NCBI RefSeq assembly: GCF_003073045.1
Contig: NC_037601.1
Span: forward strand, 5,053,872-5,117,871
DNA: 64,000 bases
Direction: 5' to 3'
DNA from: Pomacea canaliculata
Lineage: Eukaryota; Mollusca; Gastropoda; Architaenioglossa; Ampullariidae
Shown: one piece after another, positions 11,650 to 24,000 of the stretch
Layout of the letters: the number at the start of each line of letters is the position of its first letter
Numbering within the stretch: position 1 is the first letter of the stretch
Notes under the pieces: model-generated
Seen by the model: the letters and a program-made list of their open reading frames with translations, nothing else
Database searches by the model: none
What the model was told of the DNA's origin: nothing
Position numbers and translations under genes: made by a program

Positions 11650-13612
11650 ATGGCTAGCGCAAGTTATCAGCAAATGTCGACAGACCCAATAGGTGACAAA
11701 AGTAATATTTTATATTTCTTGATAACAAGTTGCTTACAACAAATTTTTGTTCTGCTTTTTCAAGACATGTTGCACAAAATTAATTTATCTTTTAACTACA
11801 TACAGACTGGGCAAGTTCGCCTGTCGCTAAATTATCTATTCTGTGAGCATTCTGTCTAAGCAGAATCCTTTTTGTACAAAAAGTTCATTTAAAACCTTTT
11901 ACTATATACCATCATAAATTCTGTTATGCTAGAGATAAAACCTAATTCCAATTCATGTTTATGCAATTTACAAATTTCTTGTGCCGAGAAAGATTTGCGT
12001 TTACTTTTGACTCTGAGAAAAATTATATTTTTTGTCTTTTTGTTGTCTCACCTTTCTTCGTCGATCCACGTTTAAAAAAATTCTTTAACTTTGTATATAA
12101 GTACCCGACCAGCCTGCCTTTGCGGTCCCGAGTGCCGGGTATAACCCAGGAGGTCAGTATGGTGCAGTGATCACAGCTCCCCAACAAAGGGAAATACAAG
12201 TGATACACCCAATGACAGGTGGTCCCACGGTTGTGGTGAGCTTCTTTCTTTGTACATTTCTACTTGTATTTGTACTAAAAACAGATTTTATATCATTTCT
12301 TATCTTTTCTCTCTATCTTTCAAATACTTTACATTTTAATTTGAAATCACAGAGTACATAAGGGTAAGTACATAGATTTATAAAACAAGAATATCTCATA
12401 AGTGTTTTATTTTTCAAAATTATTTTACTCTATTGTTCATGAAGGTATTCAGAATTATTGTATATTATTATTTGACGTCATTATATAAATTATTCACACT
12501 TACATCCCATTCAAGGGAGGCAACAATGATCAGGTGAACTAGAGCAGTAGCCTCCCCTAGAACACATGATAGTGTTGCGTTCTTTATACAAGTTTATTTA
12601 TTTACTCATATAAGCTGATTGGTATTGTGTAGGTGACACAGCCGGTGGTGAATGTACCCGAGCCTCAGACTCAGTGTGCTCTCATCATGTCCGTGCTCAG
12701 CTCCATCTTCTGTTGTTTTGTGTGCGGCATCATGGGTATTCTCGTGTCCTGGAGGGTAAGACGAGAAATAATCTCTGATTTTATTCTGTTACAATTCATC
12801 GAACGTCTCCGGTACTGCTGTTATAGAATTATTATTGAAGAACCGTATTAATTAAAGAGTCATTACTGTTATATTGATATAAGTGATACTTTTTCACAAG
12901 TGTACTTAGAAATTAATTTAGAAGCATTCACATTTTGTTGATCATATTTAAAAAACCTATTGTACTCATTTGTTATTCGTCGATAAGTTTATAAGCCCGT
13001 TTGTTGCTTGAAGAGAGAAAAGATTAAAAATTCTTCCTGAAGATAAGATAAAATTCATATCACCATTTCAAAGAAGGTATTCTCCGAGGATGATTCAGGT
13101 TCACTTTACAAAGAATATTTAAAATAGTGTCTTCAACAGTCTTCTAAGCTTACAGAGGAGCATGAAAAGGAAAAAAAATTAATAGAATAAAAATAACGAA
13201 AAGTAAAATATTTCTAAGCTGACTACTGACTGGATACTGACTAAAACTAACGTTTGGTTTTACTGCACAAGTAAGTATTAGTTTGATATTTATTTCAAGT
13301 GAAAGGAAAAAGGGAAATTTAGGTTTACTTCCATAACTGTGGAAACTTATTTCTGCTCAATTACTCGGAAGATAGATGAAGGGTATATGAGCAGCCATGT
13401 TTACTGTCTGTCCACAGGCTCGCCTCTATGTCCTGGACAATAAACTGGAGCACGCTCGTCACTCAGTCAACATCGTGTGGATTCTCTTCGCTTTCACCAT
13501 CATCTTTGGCATCATCACCTGGATCGTGGTCGCCGTCTATGTGGCTATTGGTACTAAATATTTATTCTGCAGCTATTACTGCAGCAGCAGTGGATGCTAC
13601 TACAGATGCTAG
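11650..13612 (+). CDS. Array gene 3: CD225/dispanin-like membrane protein (164 aa, clade B)
   Basis: Exons 11650-11692, 12102-12235, 12633-12755 and 13418-13612 join in frame (phases 1-0-0). The leader MASASYQQMSTDP contains YQQM, a YxxPhi pattern. Residues 15-59 are Gln/Gly/Pro-rich (GYNPGGQYGAVI). Helix 1 spans about residues 76-98 with Cys86-Cys87 and Cys90. Residues 101-116 include LEHARHS; helix 2 spans about 117-142; the tail after it has five cysteines and ends GCYYRC. The intron between VSWR and ARLY falls in the loop between the helices, the conserved intracellular loop of CD225 proteins. Exon 2 follows ATATAAG, a weak but AG-ending acceptor preceded by only a partial pyrimidine tract. 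The other junctions are strong. Confidence 0.85.
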
Positions 13613-13653
13613 CCTTGTCTTTGTCACAGACATGTTCTCTAACCTCTGTGAGT

Positions 13654-13785
13654 CTTGCCTGTACATCCTGAATAATAAATTTCCTCGCGCTCGTCGTTCA
13701 GTCTACATCGTCTGAATTCTTTACGCTTTCATCATCTTCCTCTAAATACCATGCAGTGCATGATCGGGGCTATCTTCTATTTTGA
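13654..13785 (+). pseudogene. Decayed extra copy of exon 4 downstream of gene 3
   Basis: The segment reads LYILNNKFPRARRSVYIV and then a stop, TGA at 13713-13715, exactly where exon 4 has Trp (IVW). Further matches to helix 2 coding sequence follow in nucleotides. A homologous relic lies after gene 4 at 18358-18490, so it is an old tandem exon duplication inherited by both genes. It could in principle be an alternative last exon giving a protein that stops before helix 2. Confidence 0.65.
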
Positions 13786-14204
13786 TCCATAACCTTGTAT
13801 GGTCTTTAATTCTGCAGGAATAAAGGATCATGACCATATTTTATAACAAATGGACAGAAGGCAGTTTTAATAATACTCTCGATGAAAGTCCAGCAAAACA
13901 ACTGACTTTCCTTTCGATTTTAAAGGAGTGCTACACAGAATTACACTGTTAAACCTGGTTTTGTCCCGTTTTAGTGAATTGGTTGGTCATGTCGCATTAA
14001 GAGGAGATTTCACAAAATTTTGTACAAATTTCTTTTATTCATTTAATAAATTTTGCAAACTTACAAAAGTCCTGGAGTAAGTAGAGTATGAGACGTGACA
14101 CTTAACATATATTTTGTAAAAAAATGCCGAAAATGTTCTATTTTTAATAAATACATTAGTATATTATCAATATATTGAACAAGTTATCTAATCTGCTGCT
14201 TATT

Positions 14205-14210
14205 AATAAA
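14205..14210 (+). terminator. Candidate poly(A) signal of gene 3
   Basis: AATAAA in the context TGCTTATTAATAAA, also present after gene 4 at 18842-18847. An earlier AATAAA lies at 13819-13824. Which one is used is not visible in the sequence. Confidence 0.35.
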
Positions 14211-15069
14211 GTATATTTGTATATCCCAAAAATATTTGTTGTTTTTGTGATGGTAAGGGTGTCAGAGATGCTCAAATAGTTCTTAATGGGCTTTAATCAA
14301 CTAATAAAATGAAAAATGTGAATGACAGTACTCATAGAGATGACGATGATTGTGTTTGTGTTCTCCGTTTCTTATTCCTTGTTTAATTATTGTTTTAAAA
14401 GTTGTGTTACTTTGACCTGTAGGGGGCGTATGTAATCCGGATGTTAAAACCTAACAGCTCGCTAAGTCACTAAGATTTTATAAGCGTTTTTTGCCCGTTA
14501 GTATCCAGGAAATGCCCCCAACCCCTGGTGTCGGCAAAATCAACTGGTGATAAAATTTTGCTAGGTTACACAAATTTTCGTGAAACGCACTGCAATAAAA
14601 CTTACAACAGACATCTTTCAAACATGTCTCCACATTTTCTGACAGTCTGCGTTTTTTTTTTAAGTAAACGCTTTTATGTCGTAAATAATCTTTTAACTGT
14701 ACTCCTCCTGAACCTATACAGTGGTAAATTATCTACTTATCGTCCTCAGCCAGACTACAGTTTCCTTATTCTCACAACACAATGCTTGTCCTTTTGACCT
14801 TTTACACGCCCTTCTCCGTTGATCGCTACTTCCCTCTTCGTCTTCCTTTGTAACATAGTGATACTCTCAGTCCTTGTTACTTGGTTCATTTTCTTGTTGT
14901 CTGTATTTGTTTTGTATTCATCGTCGGGCCTGGTATTTATCCTTCCATCGTGTATCTGTTGTTTGTTTATTCTTTTGGCCCTCGTGTGCTGTCTATGTCT
15001 CGTTATTGTTCTTAAGTGCTACTAGCATGCTCCTTATGAGTCTGAGTGTGGGCTGTACAAATATCGCGA

Positions 15070-15196
<127 letters not shown>

Positions 15197-15369
15197 CTTT
15201 ACCAAAAATATTTAATAGGTTCCCTTATGTCAAACTGCAATCAAGCATTTGTCACTAATTATGTTTGGGTGTTAATGATTATTGATTAGCTGCAACTGTG
15301 TAAACATCTGGGACAAATAAAGTTAAACTGTATTGTGATATGTATTAGAAAATATAAGATATTTGCCCA

Positions 15370-15494
15370 AAAGGTACAAATACGAAGGAGGTAAAGGCAG
15401 TACATTACACCATTACACCGGCAAACCCTTGAGTGACTCATCAGCTTCAGCAACATCCGGGCAACACTAATATTCTCTGTCCTACATCATCAAG
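15370..15494 (+). promoter_or_regulatory. Promoter block of array gene 4
   Basis: GGTACAAATACGAAGGAGG (about 15,373-15,391), then ACACCGGC at 15415-15422, 80 bp before the ATG. A perfect AP-1 type TGACTCA lies at 15434-15440; gene 3 has TGACTTA at the equivalent place. Confidence 0.55.
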
Positions 15495-16152
15495 ATGGCT
15501 AGCGCAGGCTATCAGCAAATGTCGACAGACCCAATATGTGAGAAAAGTAATATTTTATTGTTTTTGATAGCAAGTTGCTTACAATAACATTTTTGGTTCC
15601 TCTGCTTTTTAAAGACATGTTGAACAAAATGAATTTATTGCTTAACTACATACAAGCTGTTGCAAGTTTTCTTGTCTTAAAATAATGTCATGCGAAAACG
15701 ACATCCAAAAGTTTTCATTTTTATTGACAATTGTCTTGTTGATTGGATAAAGGAGGAGAGACACGAGTAACCATAAAAAGACATTTACTAATATCAAACA
15801 GGTATACCATAAAAAGCATCAATTTTATGACATGTGTTTATTTTCACCTTATTGTGGGTCGGTCACAGTCTCTTCACATCTTCCTAAAATGTGTTTATTG
15901 TTGCCTTCTCGTGAGCCGGACACTATCTTTCCGAATATATTTTCCAGTTTCGTGCTCTTTCCTTTTCCCGAGGCCAGGTTCTGTTCCCTTTGTCATTGTT
16001 TTGCTGTTTCGGTTTTAGAAGTGCAGCTCAGCACAATGACAAATCCTTTGGGTTGTCATTTGGAAGAAAAGAGCAATGGAGGACCAGATGGGTTAACTGA
16101 TCACATTTCTTTTTTGTCTTTATATATGACTTAATCATCATCATCATCATCA

Positions 16153-16191
<39 letters not shown>

Positions 16192-18151
16192 TTCATTACA
16201 TATTAGTTGCACAGTAGCCGAACCCTGTCATAAGGCTACCCGGTTAGACACTGACTTAAGTCGTTCTTGAGGACTGGTGGGCAAGTCCTTGCTGACAGGA
16301 CAAGTCCATTCTCTGACGTATGCCTTCCAGTTCATTCTGTTCACTCGACCACCTGAAGACCGGTCTTACATTGTGAGTCATGTCAGCTGACCAAGCCAAA
16401 CTAGAGAAAAGGTCCCTGAAACCCAAGAGGGTACAGACTGCGTTCTGGACAAGTGATGACATCAGTCCATGTTTATGAATGTTGTCCGTCTTAAAAATTT
16501 GTACTATCCTATGAAGACACTGTTTCTGAGTTTCTGAGCAGTCTTAACAGTAAGTTCAGTAAATCAGTATGTCATAGAATAAAACTTTTATTGTTGTTTT
16601 CATTTTTTAAGTGACAGACCAGCCTGCCTATGGGATGGCAAGTCCCGGCTATAACCCAGGAGGTCAGTATGGTGCAGTGATCTCCGCTCCCCAACAAAGA
16701 GGAATACAAGTGATACAGCCAATGACAGGTGGCCCCACGGTTGTGGTGAGCATTTTTCTTTGTCCATTTTTATTTGTATTTGTACTTAAAACATATTTTA
16801 TGTCAATTTTTACCTTTTCTCTCAATCTTTCAAATTATATATATTCTAATTTGATATCACAGAGCTCATAACATTAAGCACATAGACGCGAGATTCATAG
16901 AACAAGAACGATGCCTCACAAGCTGTTTTATTATTCTCTATATCTCAAAAAGATGTATTCTGCATTCAGGTGGGCAGAATTAAGATGTATTCTTTATGTG
17001 ACTGGCTAAAACATCAAAGTCTAGTTGCCATTAATATCGGGGAATACAGAATCGGGTGAACTTTATGTAAGTCTTGAGTAGTAATCACTCTACATACTCA
17101 CCACATTACGTTTTGCTGTTTTTCCTTGTAACTAATTATAGAATACTTTAAGGTGATGAGTTCTTTGACTTACACAAACTAGTTGTTATTGTGCAGGTGA
17201 CCCAGCCAATGATGAATGTACCCGAGCCTCAGACTCAGTGTGCTCTCGTCATGTCCGTGCTCAGCTCCATCTTCTGTTGTTTTATGTGCGGCATCATGGG
17301 TATTCTTGTGTCCTGGAGGGTAAGAATGATTTTATTCTGTCACAACTGAAGGTATTTCTCCTATACAGCTGTTATAGTACTATTGTTGGCTGGACAGTCG
17401 TTACTGTTTTGTTAATATCACTAATACTTTTCCTCAGTTGTATGAAGAAATTAATTAAGAAGCATTCACATCATTTTTTTCACTTCTTGTACTCATTTAT
17501 TCAAATCATTTTAAAAGCACATTTATCGCTTGGAAATAAAAAAGATTAAGAATTCTTCCTCAAGATTCAAAAACTAGTCTTATCTCTGTTAACGAAGGAA
17601 GGCATTTGACGGGGTTAAGCTTAAGTTTTCAAAGAATATTTAAAATACAACGGAACATGAACGTGAAAAAAAGTAAATAAATAAATACACGAAAAAAATT
17701 TCTAGCCTGACTACCGACTGAATGCTGACTAACAACTCACTTTCAGTTTACTGCTGACGGTGTCAGTTTGATATTTATTACAAGTTAACGGAAATTCAGG
17801 TTTACTTCAATAACTGTGGAAACTTATTTCTGCTCAGTCACTTGGAACATAGACGAGGGATTTTTTGATAAACGTTTAGGAAGCAGACAGGAAGATCATT
17901 TCTACAAACTATGAAACCTGTGTTGTGTAATCTCCATGTCTACTGTCTGTCCACAGGCTCGCCTCTATGTCCTGGAGAATAAACTAGAGCACGCTCGTCA
18001 CTCAGTCAACATCGTGTGGATTCTCTTCGCTTTCACCATCTTCTTTGGCATCATCACCTGGATCATGGTCGGCATCTATACGGCTGTTGGTACTAAATAT
18101 TTATTCTGCAGACTTTACTGCAGCAACAATGGATGCTACTACAGATGCTAG
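15495..18151 (+). CDS. Array gene 4: CD225/dispanin-like membrane protein (164 aa, clade B)
   Basis: Exons 15495-15537, 16612-16745, 17197-17319 and 17957-18151 join in frame, phases 1-0-0. It is the closest relative of gene 3: exon sizes are identical (43, 134, 123, 195). The leader is MASAGYQQMSTDP with the same YQQM. The last base of exon 1 is T, not G, so the split codon gives Leu in place of Val or Gly. Residues 15-59 read TDQPAYGMASPGYNPGGQYG. Helix 1 carries FCCFMCG. Exon 4 contains LEHARHS, helix 2 and the tail ending NNGCYYRC. Intron 1 holds CAT/CGT simple repeats. Both termini are complete. Confidence 0.87.
16136..16191. repeat. (CAT)n(CGT)n microsatellite in intron 1 of gene 4
   Basis: Compound trinucleotide run: ATC/CAT for about 20 bases and then CGT for about 35 bases. 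Confidence 0.95.
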
Positions 18152-18357
18152 CCTTGTCTTTGTCACAGAGTGATGAGAAAAGGGTCGAGAGGTTGTAGGT
18201 GTCATCTGTTATCTATCTTTCAATAACTGTGGTATTTTGTTTTCAGTCTGAACTATGAACTCTGTGTTATAAACATATTCAGGAAACTCTCCTGTAGACA
18301 ATGGAAGCCTGCATTTGTTTCATGCATGTTCTCTAACTCTAAGGTCTGTCAGACAAG

Positions 18358-18490
18358 ATTACCTGTACATCCTGAATAATAAATTTCCTCGCGTTCATCA
18401 TTCCGTCTACATCGTCTAAATTCTTTACGCTTTCATCATCTTCCTCTAAATACCATGCAGTCCATGATCGGGGCTATCTTCTATTTTGAT
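18358..18490 (+). pseudogene. Decayed extra copy of exon 4 downstream of gene 4
   Basis: Reads LYILNNKFPRVHHSVYIV, then TAA at 18417-18419 at the Trp codon position where the relic after gene 3 has TGA. The two relics are close to identical over more than 100 bp, so the duplication and the first stop predate the split of genes 3 and 4. Confidence 0.65.
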
Positions 18491-18499
18491 CGAGAAGAT

Positions 18500-19917
18500 T
18501 ACTTCGCCCTCATATTTCTAGGGTCAAATGATGCTACAGCAAATACTTATCACCTCTTTGTAACAAAGGGATAGCGAGTAGGTAGAATATACTCTAGATG
18601 AAAGTCCAGCAAAACAACGGACTTCCCTTGTCGTTAACTACAGCCACACCTAAATCTGGTTTTGTCACACTGATTTAATAAATTTTGGAAATTTCAACTG
18701 TCATACAACAAGTAGGCTTTGGACTTGAGACCTAACCATTGTAATTTTATTTTAACACGACAAAAATGTTCTTTTTTTCATTGAATACATTATAAGTATA
18801 TTATCAATCTACTCATTAAGCTCTCTAGTCCACTGCTTATTAATAAAATGCGTTTTTATATCTAAAAAAGCTGATTTTGTTTTTGTCATGGAAAGGGTTG
18901 AGAAATGCTCGAATGATGATAGCCTACCTAGTAAACACTTTCTCTAGCGGTCATCGACTAATGAAGTGAAGCGTGTGAATGACAATACTCTCAGAGACCA
19001 TGTGCGTGTTTGTGTGTGTGTGTGTGTGTTTCTTGTTCCTTGTTTAATTTTTAAAAGCTGCGCTAGTTTGACTTGTAAGGAACGTATGTTATCACTTTTA
19101 TGTAAAGACAAATTTAAAATCTTTAGAAAATATTTTGCGTGGGACTGGAGGTGACTAGACGACTGCAATCAAGTATTCCGTTTGTCTTGACAAGTTTTCA
19201 GAAATCTCTTGGCAACTCTCGTTTAAGTAGTGTCAATGTGACTTCGTGTCCTTTTATGTTTCGCCTCAAAAAAAGAAGCTGTTTTTAGAACTTGTTGGTC
19301 ACGTGACGAAACTGTATAAACGTTACGAACAACGATGTACACCTGCAAACACAGCATCCACCCCGTCCCTTCTCTCTACACATCACAAGGTCAGTCCTGG
19401 GCTACCCGTTCTCTCTGTTCTACACAATTTTGTTTTTCTTTTCTTGCTATGAAGTAAGGGAAACAACTCGTAATCCAAGCCAAACGCAAAACAAAATATT
19501 CTCGAAAAGAAGAAAACTAATATCTTAGTGACAGAACATGAAGCATTGCGATTATCTTCCTGCTACAAATACATATAAACTCTCCAGACTGGTCGACAAA
19601 CCACGATTTATCAGACTAGTCTTTAGTTCTTCACGTGCGCTAAGCCATTAAGTTAGACAGCAGACGACGTTGACGTCATAGTCCAGGCTATTTTTACCCG
19701 GTTCGTGGGTCGGGGAGGGGAAAGGTCGAGGCCTTTTCTCGCTGACTGTAGCGACGCCTGACGTCATCCCCTTGCTACGTCATCCCCTTGCTACGTCATG
19801 CCCAAGCTACGTCACGCGTCGTCTGCTCAATGCTGTCTGCTGCTTGTTGGACGGTCACGTGGTGTCCCGCCTCTCGCTGAGCGAGCGGGTGTGTGTTCGT
19901 GCCGGGTGTGTGAGCGG
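18500..19917. other. Intergenic after gene 4
   Basis: 18,640-19,110 matches DNA after gene 3. A TG repeat lies near 19,010-19,029. At 19,147-19,310 the upstream part of the clade C unit begins ('gacgactgcaatcaag' to GTCACGTGAC), as at 32,160-32,340. GC-rich sequence with three tandem CTACGTCAT-type repeats lies at about 19,770-19,815. Confidence 0.45.
19298..19307. promoter_or_regulatory. GTCACGTGAC palindrome
   Basis: Perfect palindrome about 1.7 kb upstream of gene 5, within the same duplicated block as the one at 32321. Confidence 0.45.
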
Positions 19918-19925
19918 TTGGCAGC

Positions 19926-20270
19926 GTGCACCCGGCGACGCTGGGGGCGATCCGCGACAAGGTGCATAAAACACTGTGCAGCCAGTTGTTCTTCCCCCAG
20001 CAACTGTCTGAACGTTATCGGCTTAACAAAGACTTACCCTTGCTGAACCCCTTCACCCGGGGTAGAAAGCTGACCTATTTCTCCGACAAACACATTATTC
20101 CCAGAAACATGTCCATGAGTCAGTTTGCACCCGTGAAGGTTTTACCTCTTCACAAAATATTAAAGTTACAGGTATCCCAGACTGCTCCCATTCCCCCGTG
20201 TCCTAAAGGATGTGTGAGCTTTGTATTTATTGTTATTTACCACAAACGTAAAACAGTCTTTACTATGTAA
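19926..20270 (+). CDS. Unrecognised coding-like segment (about 114 codons), possibly a last exon or a gene relic
   Basis: From GTG at 19926 a frame with protein-like composition reads HPATLGAIRDKVHKTLCS, then FFPQQLSERYRLNKDLP, NPFTRGRKLTYFSDKHII and so on to a TAA at 20268-20270, just before AATAAA. GC content is higher than in the surroundings in the first half. I do not recognise the family. A second, diverged and rearranged copy of the second half lies at 25158-25450, about 5.2 kb away, in the equivalent position between genes 5 and 6. There is no clear ATG; an AG acceptor just before (GGCAG) would allow it to be a last exon. It may be a relic of another gene caught in the array duplication. 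Confidence 0.3.
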   Translation: MHPATLGAIRDKVHKTLCSQLFFPQQLSERYRLNKDLPLLNPFTRGRKLTYFSDKHIIPRNMSMSQFAPVKVLPLHKILKLQVSQTAPIPPCPKGCVSFVFIVIYHKRKTVFTM

Positions 20271-20453
20271 ATAAACCTTCATTATGTTATTATGTTTGTG
20301 TTTTTAACAGAGCACATACAATTTCTGTAAAAAAAAAATTTTTTTTCATTGACCAGGATTTTATGATCATCTAGAAAAAGAAATAAATCAGCGTGTCCTC
20401 GTGTCCTTCTTCCGTCTTTCATTAGATAACGCAACTATTACCAGCCCATGTGA

Positions 20454-20463
20454 GTCACGTGAC
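20454..20463. promoter_or_regulatory. GTCACGTGAC palindrome
   Basis: Perfect palindrome 554 bp upstream of the gene 5 start codon, in a second copy of the upstream block. Confidence 0.5.
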
Positions 20464-20907
20464 GAAATAATGAGTAAACACACAACCAGGCCACAGGCAT
20501 CTGACACTGTGTGACGCAGTATGCACCCCATTCATTTATTAACCATGTGTATCATTTTAGGAAGGTACACATCTCTTGTCTTCCACCTGAACAGGTATTA
20601 CTCCCTTACACCACGTGTGTACCTGGTATTACCATCTACCCGGATACATCAAACTGTAGTCTCCCTTCTTAACCTGTAGAAACATTATATCCAAGGTGAA
20701 GGTAGGAAGAACAGAATAATTTAGGTACAACTTATACTCGTTTAATGTTAGTCTGACATAGTCTGACATTCTGGAAATACCGACAGCCTGTTTCAAATAT
20801 CCAAAATTATCGGAACAGATAAAACTCTGTAACTGGTGGCCATTATAAAAAGCTACCAACTGCATTTTAAAACATAAACTTATATAGTAGTAATATTTAT
20901 CCCACAG

Positions 20908-21016
20908 GATACAAATAAGAAGGAGGTAACTTCAGTGCACTACACCGGCCGTGCAGACCACCAGCGTGCAGCAGCTCACAGCAAGACCCACGTGACACTG
21001 CAACAACGACCACAAG
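20908..21016 (+). promoter_or_regulatory. Promoter block of array gene 5
   Basis: GATACAAATAAGAAGGAGG (about 20,908-20,926), then ACACCGGC at 20942-20949, 68 bp of spacer to the ATG. A CCACGTGAC E-box at about 20,989-20,997 lies in the presumed 5' UTR. Confidence 0.55.
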
Positions 21017-24000
21017 ATGGCGAGTGCAGCTTATCAGCAAACGTCGACAGACCAGCCAGGTGACAGAATAGCTTCTATTTTTCTTTAGGGTTTGCAAATG
21101 GCTTACAATAACTCTGGGTACAATAAGAAAATGTTGTACAGAAATGATTTATTGCCTAAATACTTGCCAGGTGGCGGCTGGAGCCTCTTGCAATTTGATG
21201 TGAACAGAACTCGTCCTTTAACAGGTTTATTATTGTCAGGAGAATAGTCTGGCTTACAGCTAATTCTTTAAAAAAAATTTATATATCTTTGATTCCGTGT
21301 CCGCCATCTCCTCTAGCTTCCAGATTCTAGAGGGTGGGCCTCTGTCAAGTGAGTCGCCTCCTATAGTAAGCTCACCGAGGCGAACTATTTCTCACTGCCC
21401 TACCCGGTGCTGTCAATATTCTCCTGCTGCCTGTCTCAAATTATCAAATACTGATCACACCAGCCACCATCTTGCTGTGTTCTTGCTGGATCATAGCTTC
21501 TAGGTCGCTTTTTAATGTCACCTGTGCTCTGTTGTAAGTGTCTCATTGGCTCTAATTTCGCTCACCTGTATAAGGCATTTATTTCTACTCACTGCCTCAC
21601 GTGTAGTGTGCCTTGGATCGCCTTCCTTTTCGTTGGTCCACATACCTGGAACAAACTTCCACTCCACTCTTTCTTTTAAACTATTTCTGAAATAACCTTT
21701 TTTCTACTGCCATTGTGTGTGAGAGAGAGAGAGAGGTACATGCCTTTGTGGGGTGGGTGTGCGAATGTGAGTTCTTTTATATGCCGCTTGAATATCCATG
21801 ACAAGAATGCTCTTTATAAATACCTTTATTACTGAAACTATCATTATCTGGTTACACCACTATTTGACCATTCTCTTTTTGACTTGAGAAAGAAAGAGAG
21901 ACATAGCAATCACATGACAAAGGAGCGGCACAGTCCATTTCATGACATGTGTTTGTTGAGAAATAATAATAAATAAAGATTTATATTGCGAAAACTCACA
22001 GGAATGAGACAGCATACAAGGAACAGAAGAATAAACAACAGTACTGACGACGAGTAGAAGACAATGTCCAGGAGTATATAAAACAAAAAAACAAACAAAA
22101 AAACAAGTAACAAGAACTGGGGGGATCGTGATTCTGCAAAGGAAGACGAGTAGGAAAGTAACAATAAGCGGAAAAGGAAAGAGAGGTTTGAAAAGGACAA
22201 GCATTTTGTGGACTGTTGTTAGGAGTAATGCTCAAGGAAGAGGTGTGTTTTCAGTGCAAATTTAAAGGATTCAACTGTAGGTGGATGGCGGATATGGAAA
22301 GGAAGAAAGTTCTATTGTTTCGTTGCACGGTAACTAAACATCCCGTGAGAATATATATTGTTGTTCTGGGTTAGCTCCCCATCAAAACTTTCTGGAGCAA
22401 TTGTAGAAAATGAATCAGTCTGGTTGCCACTGCTGATATCAGGTCAAAAATGTCAGTTATGGCAAGATGGCGCTGACGTGGTGGTAGAAATAAAATGGTG
22501 TAGAAAAGATGAAAAGCGGCACAGACACAAAATTAAATCCGGGAATATGTGAAATTGCCTTATGGCAATCAACATTGCACAAAAATCTTGAACTCAGATT
22601 AACAGGTAAAGACGAAAAGCGAAGGAGAGCATGGCGAGGGGACATCACTCTCCATCATTAGGCGAAGGGACATCACTCTCTACTTTCCTAACTCTAAGCA
22701 CCAGACTTACAAATGTACTCCTTGACTTAACCCAGATTATAATTCCCTCTTTTTTCTGCAGAAAATTTAAGGCTATCGTTCTTAAACAAATTACAAATAT
22801 AATTTACTGGACAAAGAAAGATTTGTAGGTTTATTCTAAAAGAAATTAATTTTTCCAATTTTTAATCTTGATTTCCCTTTAATTTTGAGAGTATTAATGT
22901 ACAAAATAAAAAAAGTACCCCTTTCTATCAAAATTCAGGGTTGTCTTAAAAAGAGCTTAATATATCAGCATGTTAATACCAATTTGACTGTTTTTATTTT
23001 GAAAGGAACCGAGCAGTCCGCTTTTGGAGCTGTAAGTCCCGGCTATAACATGGCTTATCACAATGTACCCAACAGAAGTGGTGCAGTGATCACCACACCC
23101 CAACAAATGGGAATGCAAATGCTTCACCCAATGTCGGGTGGCCCTACAGTTGTGGTGAGTTTCTTTTATTAACGATTTTAACTGGCACTTGCAAGTAAAA
23201 CTTTGATTTATATTTTTGCTTACCTTTTTACTCCACATTTCCAACGAGCATCTCTTTATAAATGTTCATCTCTTGTAATGTTAAGTATAGAGACACGATA
23301 TTTAAACAACATCAATAGCTTTCGTAAAGTTTACCAACAAAGCTTGTGGGACAGAGAAGAAAGTGGTCTTCAACAAAAAAACTTTCTGACATATTATTTT
23401 AGTATTATGTTCTCATTTTCTTGCCAGATATGAAAAATGTAAAATTTAGTTTCTATTCCTTGAAGTCACTGTCAACTACTAAGTTTCATGTCCTTTAATG
23501 GGAAAAGGGAGAGCAGGACATATTTGTATGGTTGTTTATATATGAACTATGTTAAGCTCTCTGAGCAAAATATTTAGGAAATCCTCATTATTGTTATTAG
23601 AATCGGATGAAGCACTTATAGTTTAAGACCGTTAGTTCCCCTATTCATTTAAAAAATAAATCCGTTATTTTTTCCCCTCTTTCCTTGTTACTGATCCTCT
23701 AGCCTTTAGCTGATCACAAGCTGAACATTTCAATGGCAATACTTGGTATCCAGTCACTCTTTTACGGGTAGACTGCTTGTTATTGTGTAGGTGACTCAAC
23801 CCGTGGTGACGGTACCCGAGCCTCAGACTCAGTGTGCTCTCGTCATGTCCGTGCTCAGCTCCATCTTCTGTTGTTTCGTGTGCGGCATCACCGGTATTCT
23901 CGTGTCCTGGAGGGTAAGATAAGAAATAATCTCTAATTTTAATCTAATTATCTTATGATTTAACATGTTGTACGATCTGCTGTTACAGTATTACTATTAA

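Noticed and set aside
16136-16191. Possible CRISPR-like or satellite array
   Set aside because: Simple trinucleotide microsatellite in an intron; no spacer structure here or anywhere in the window.
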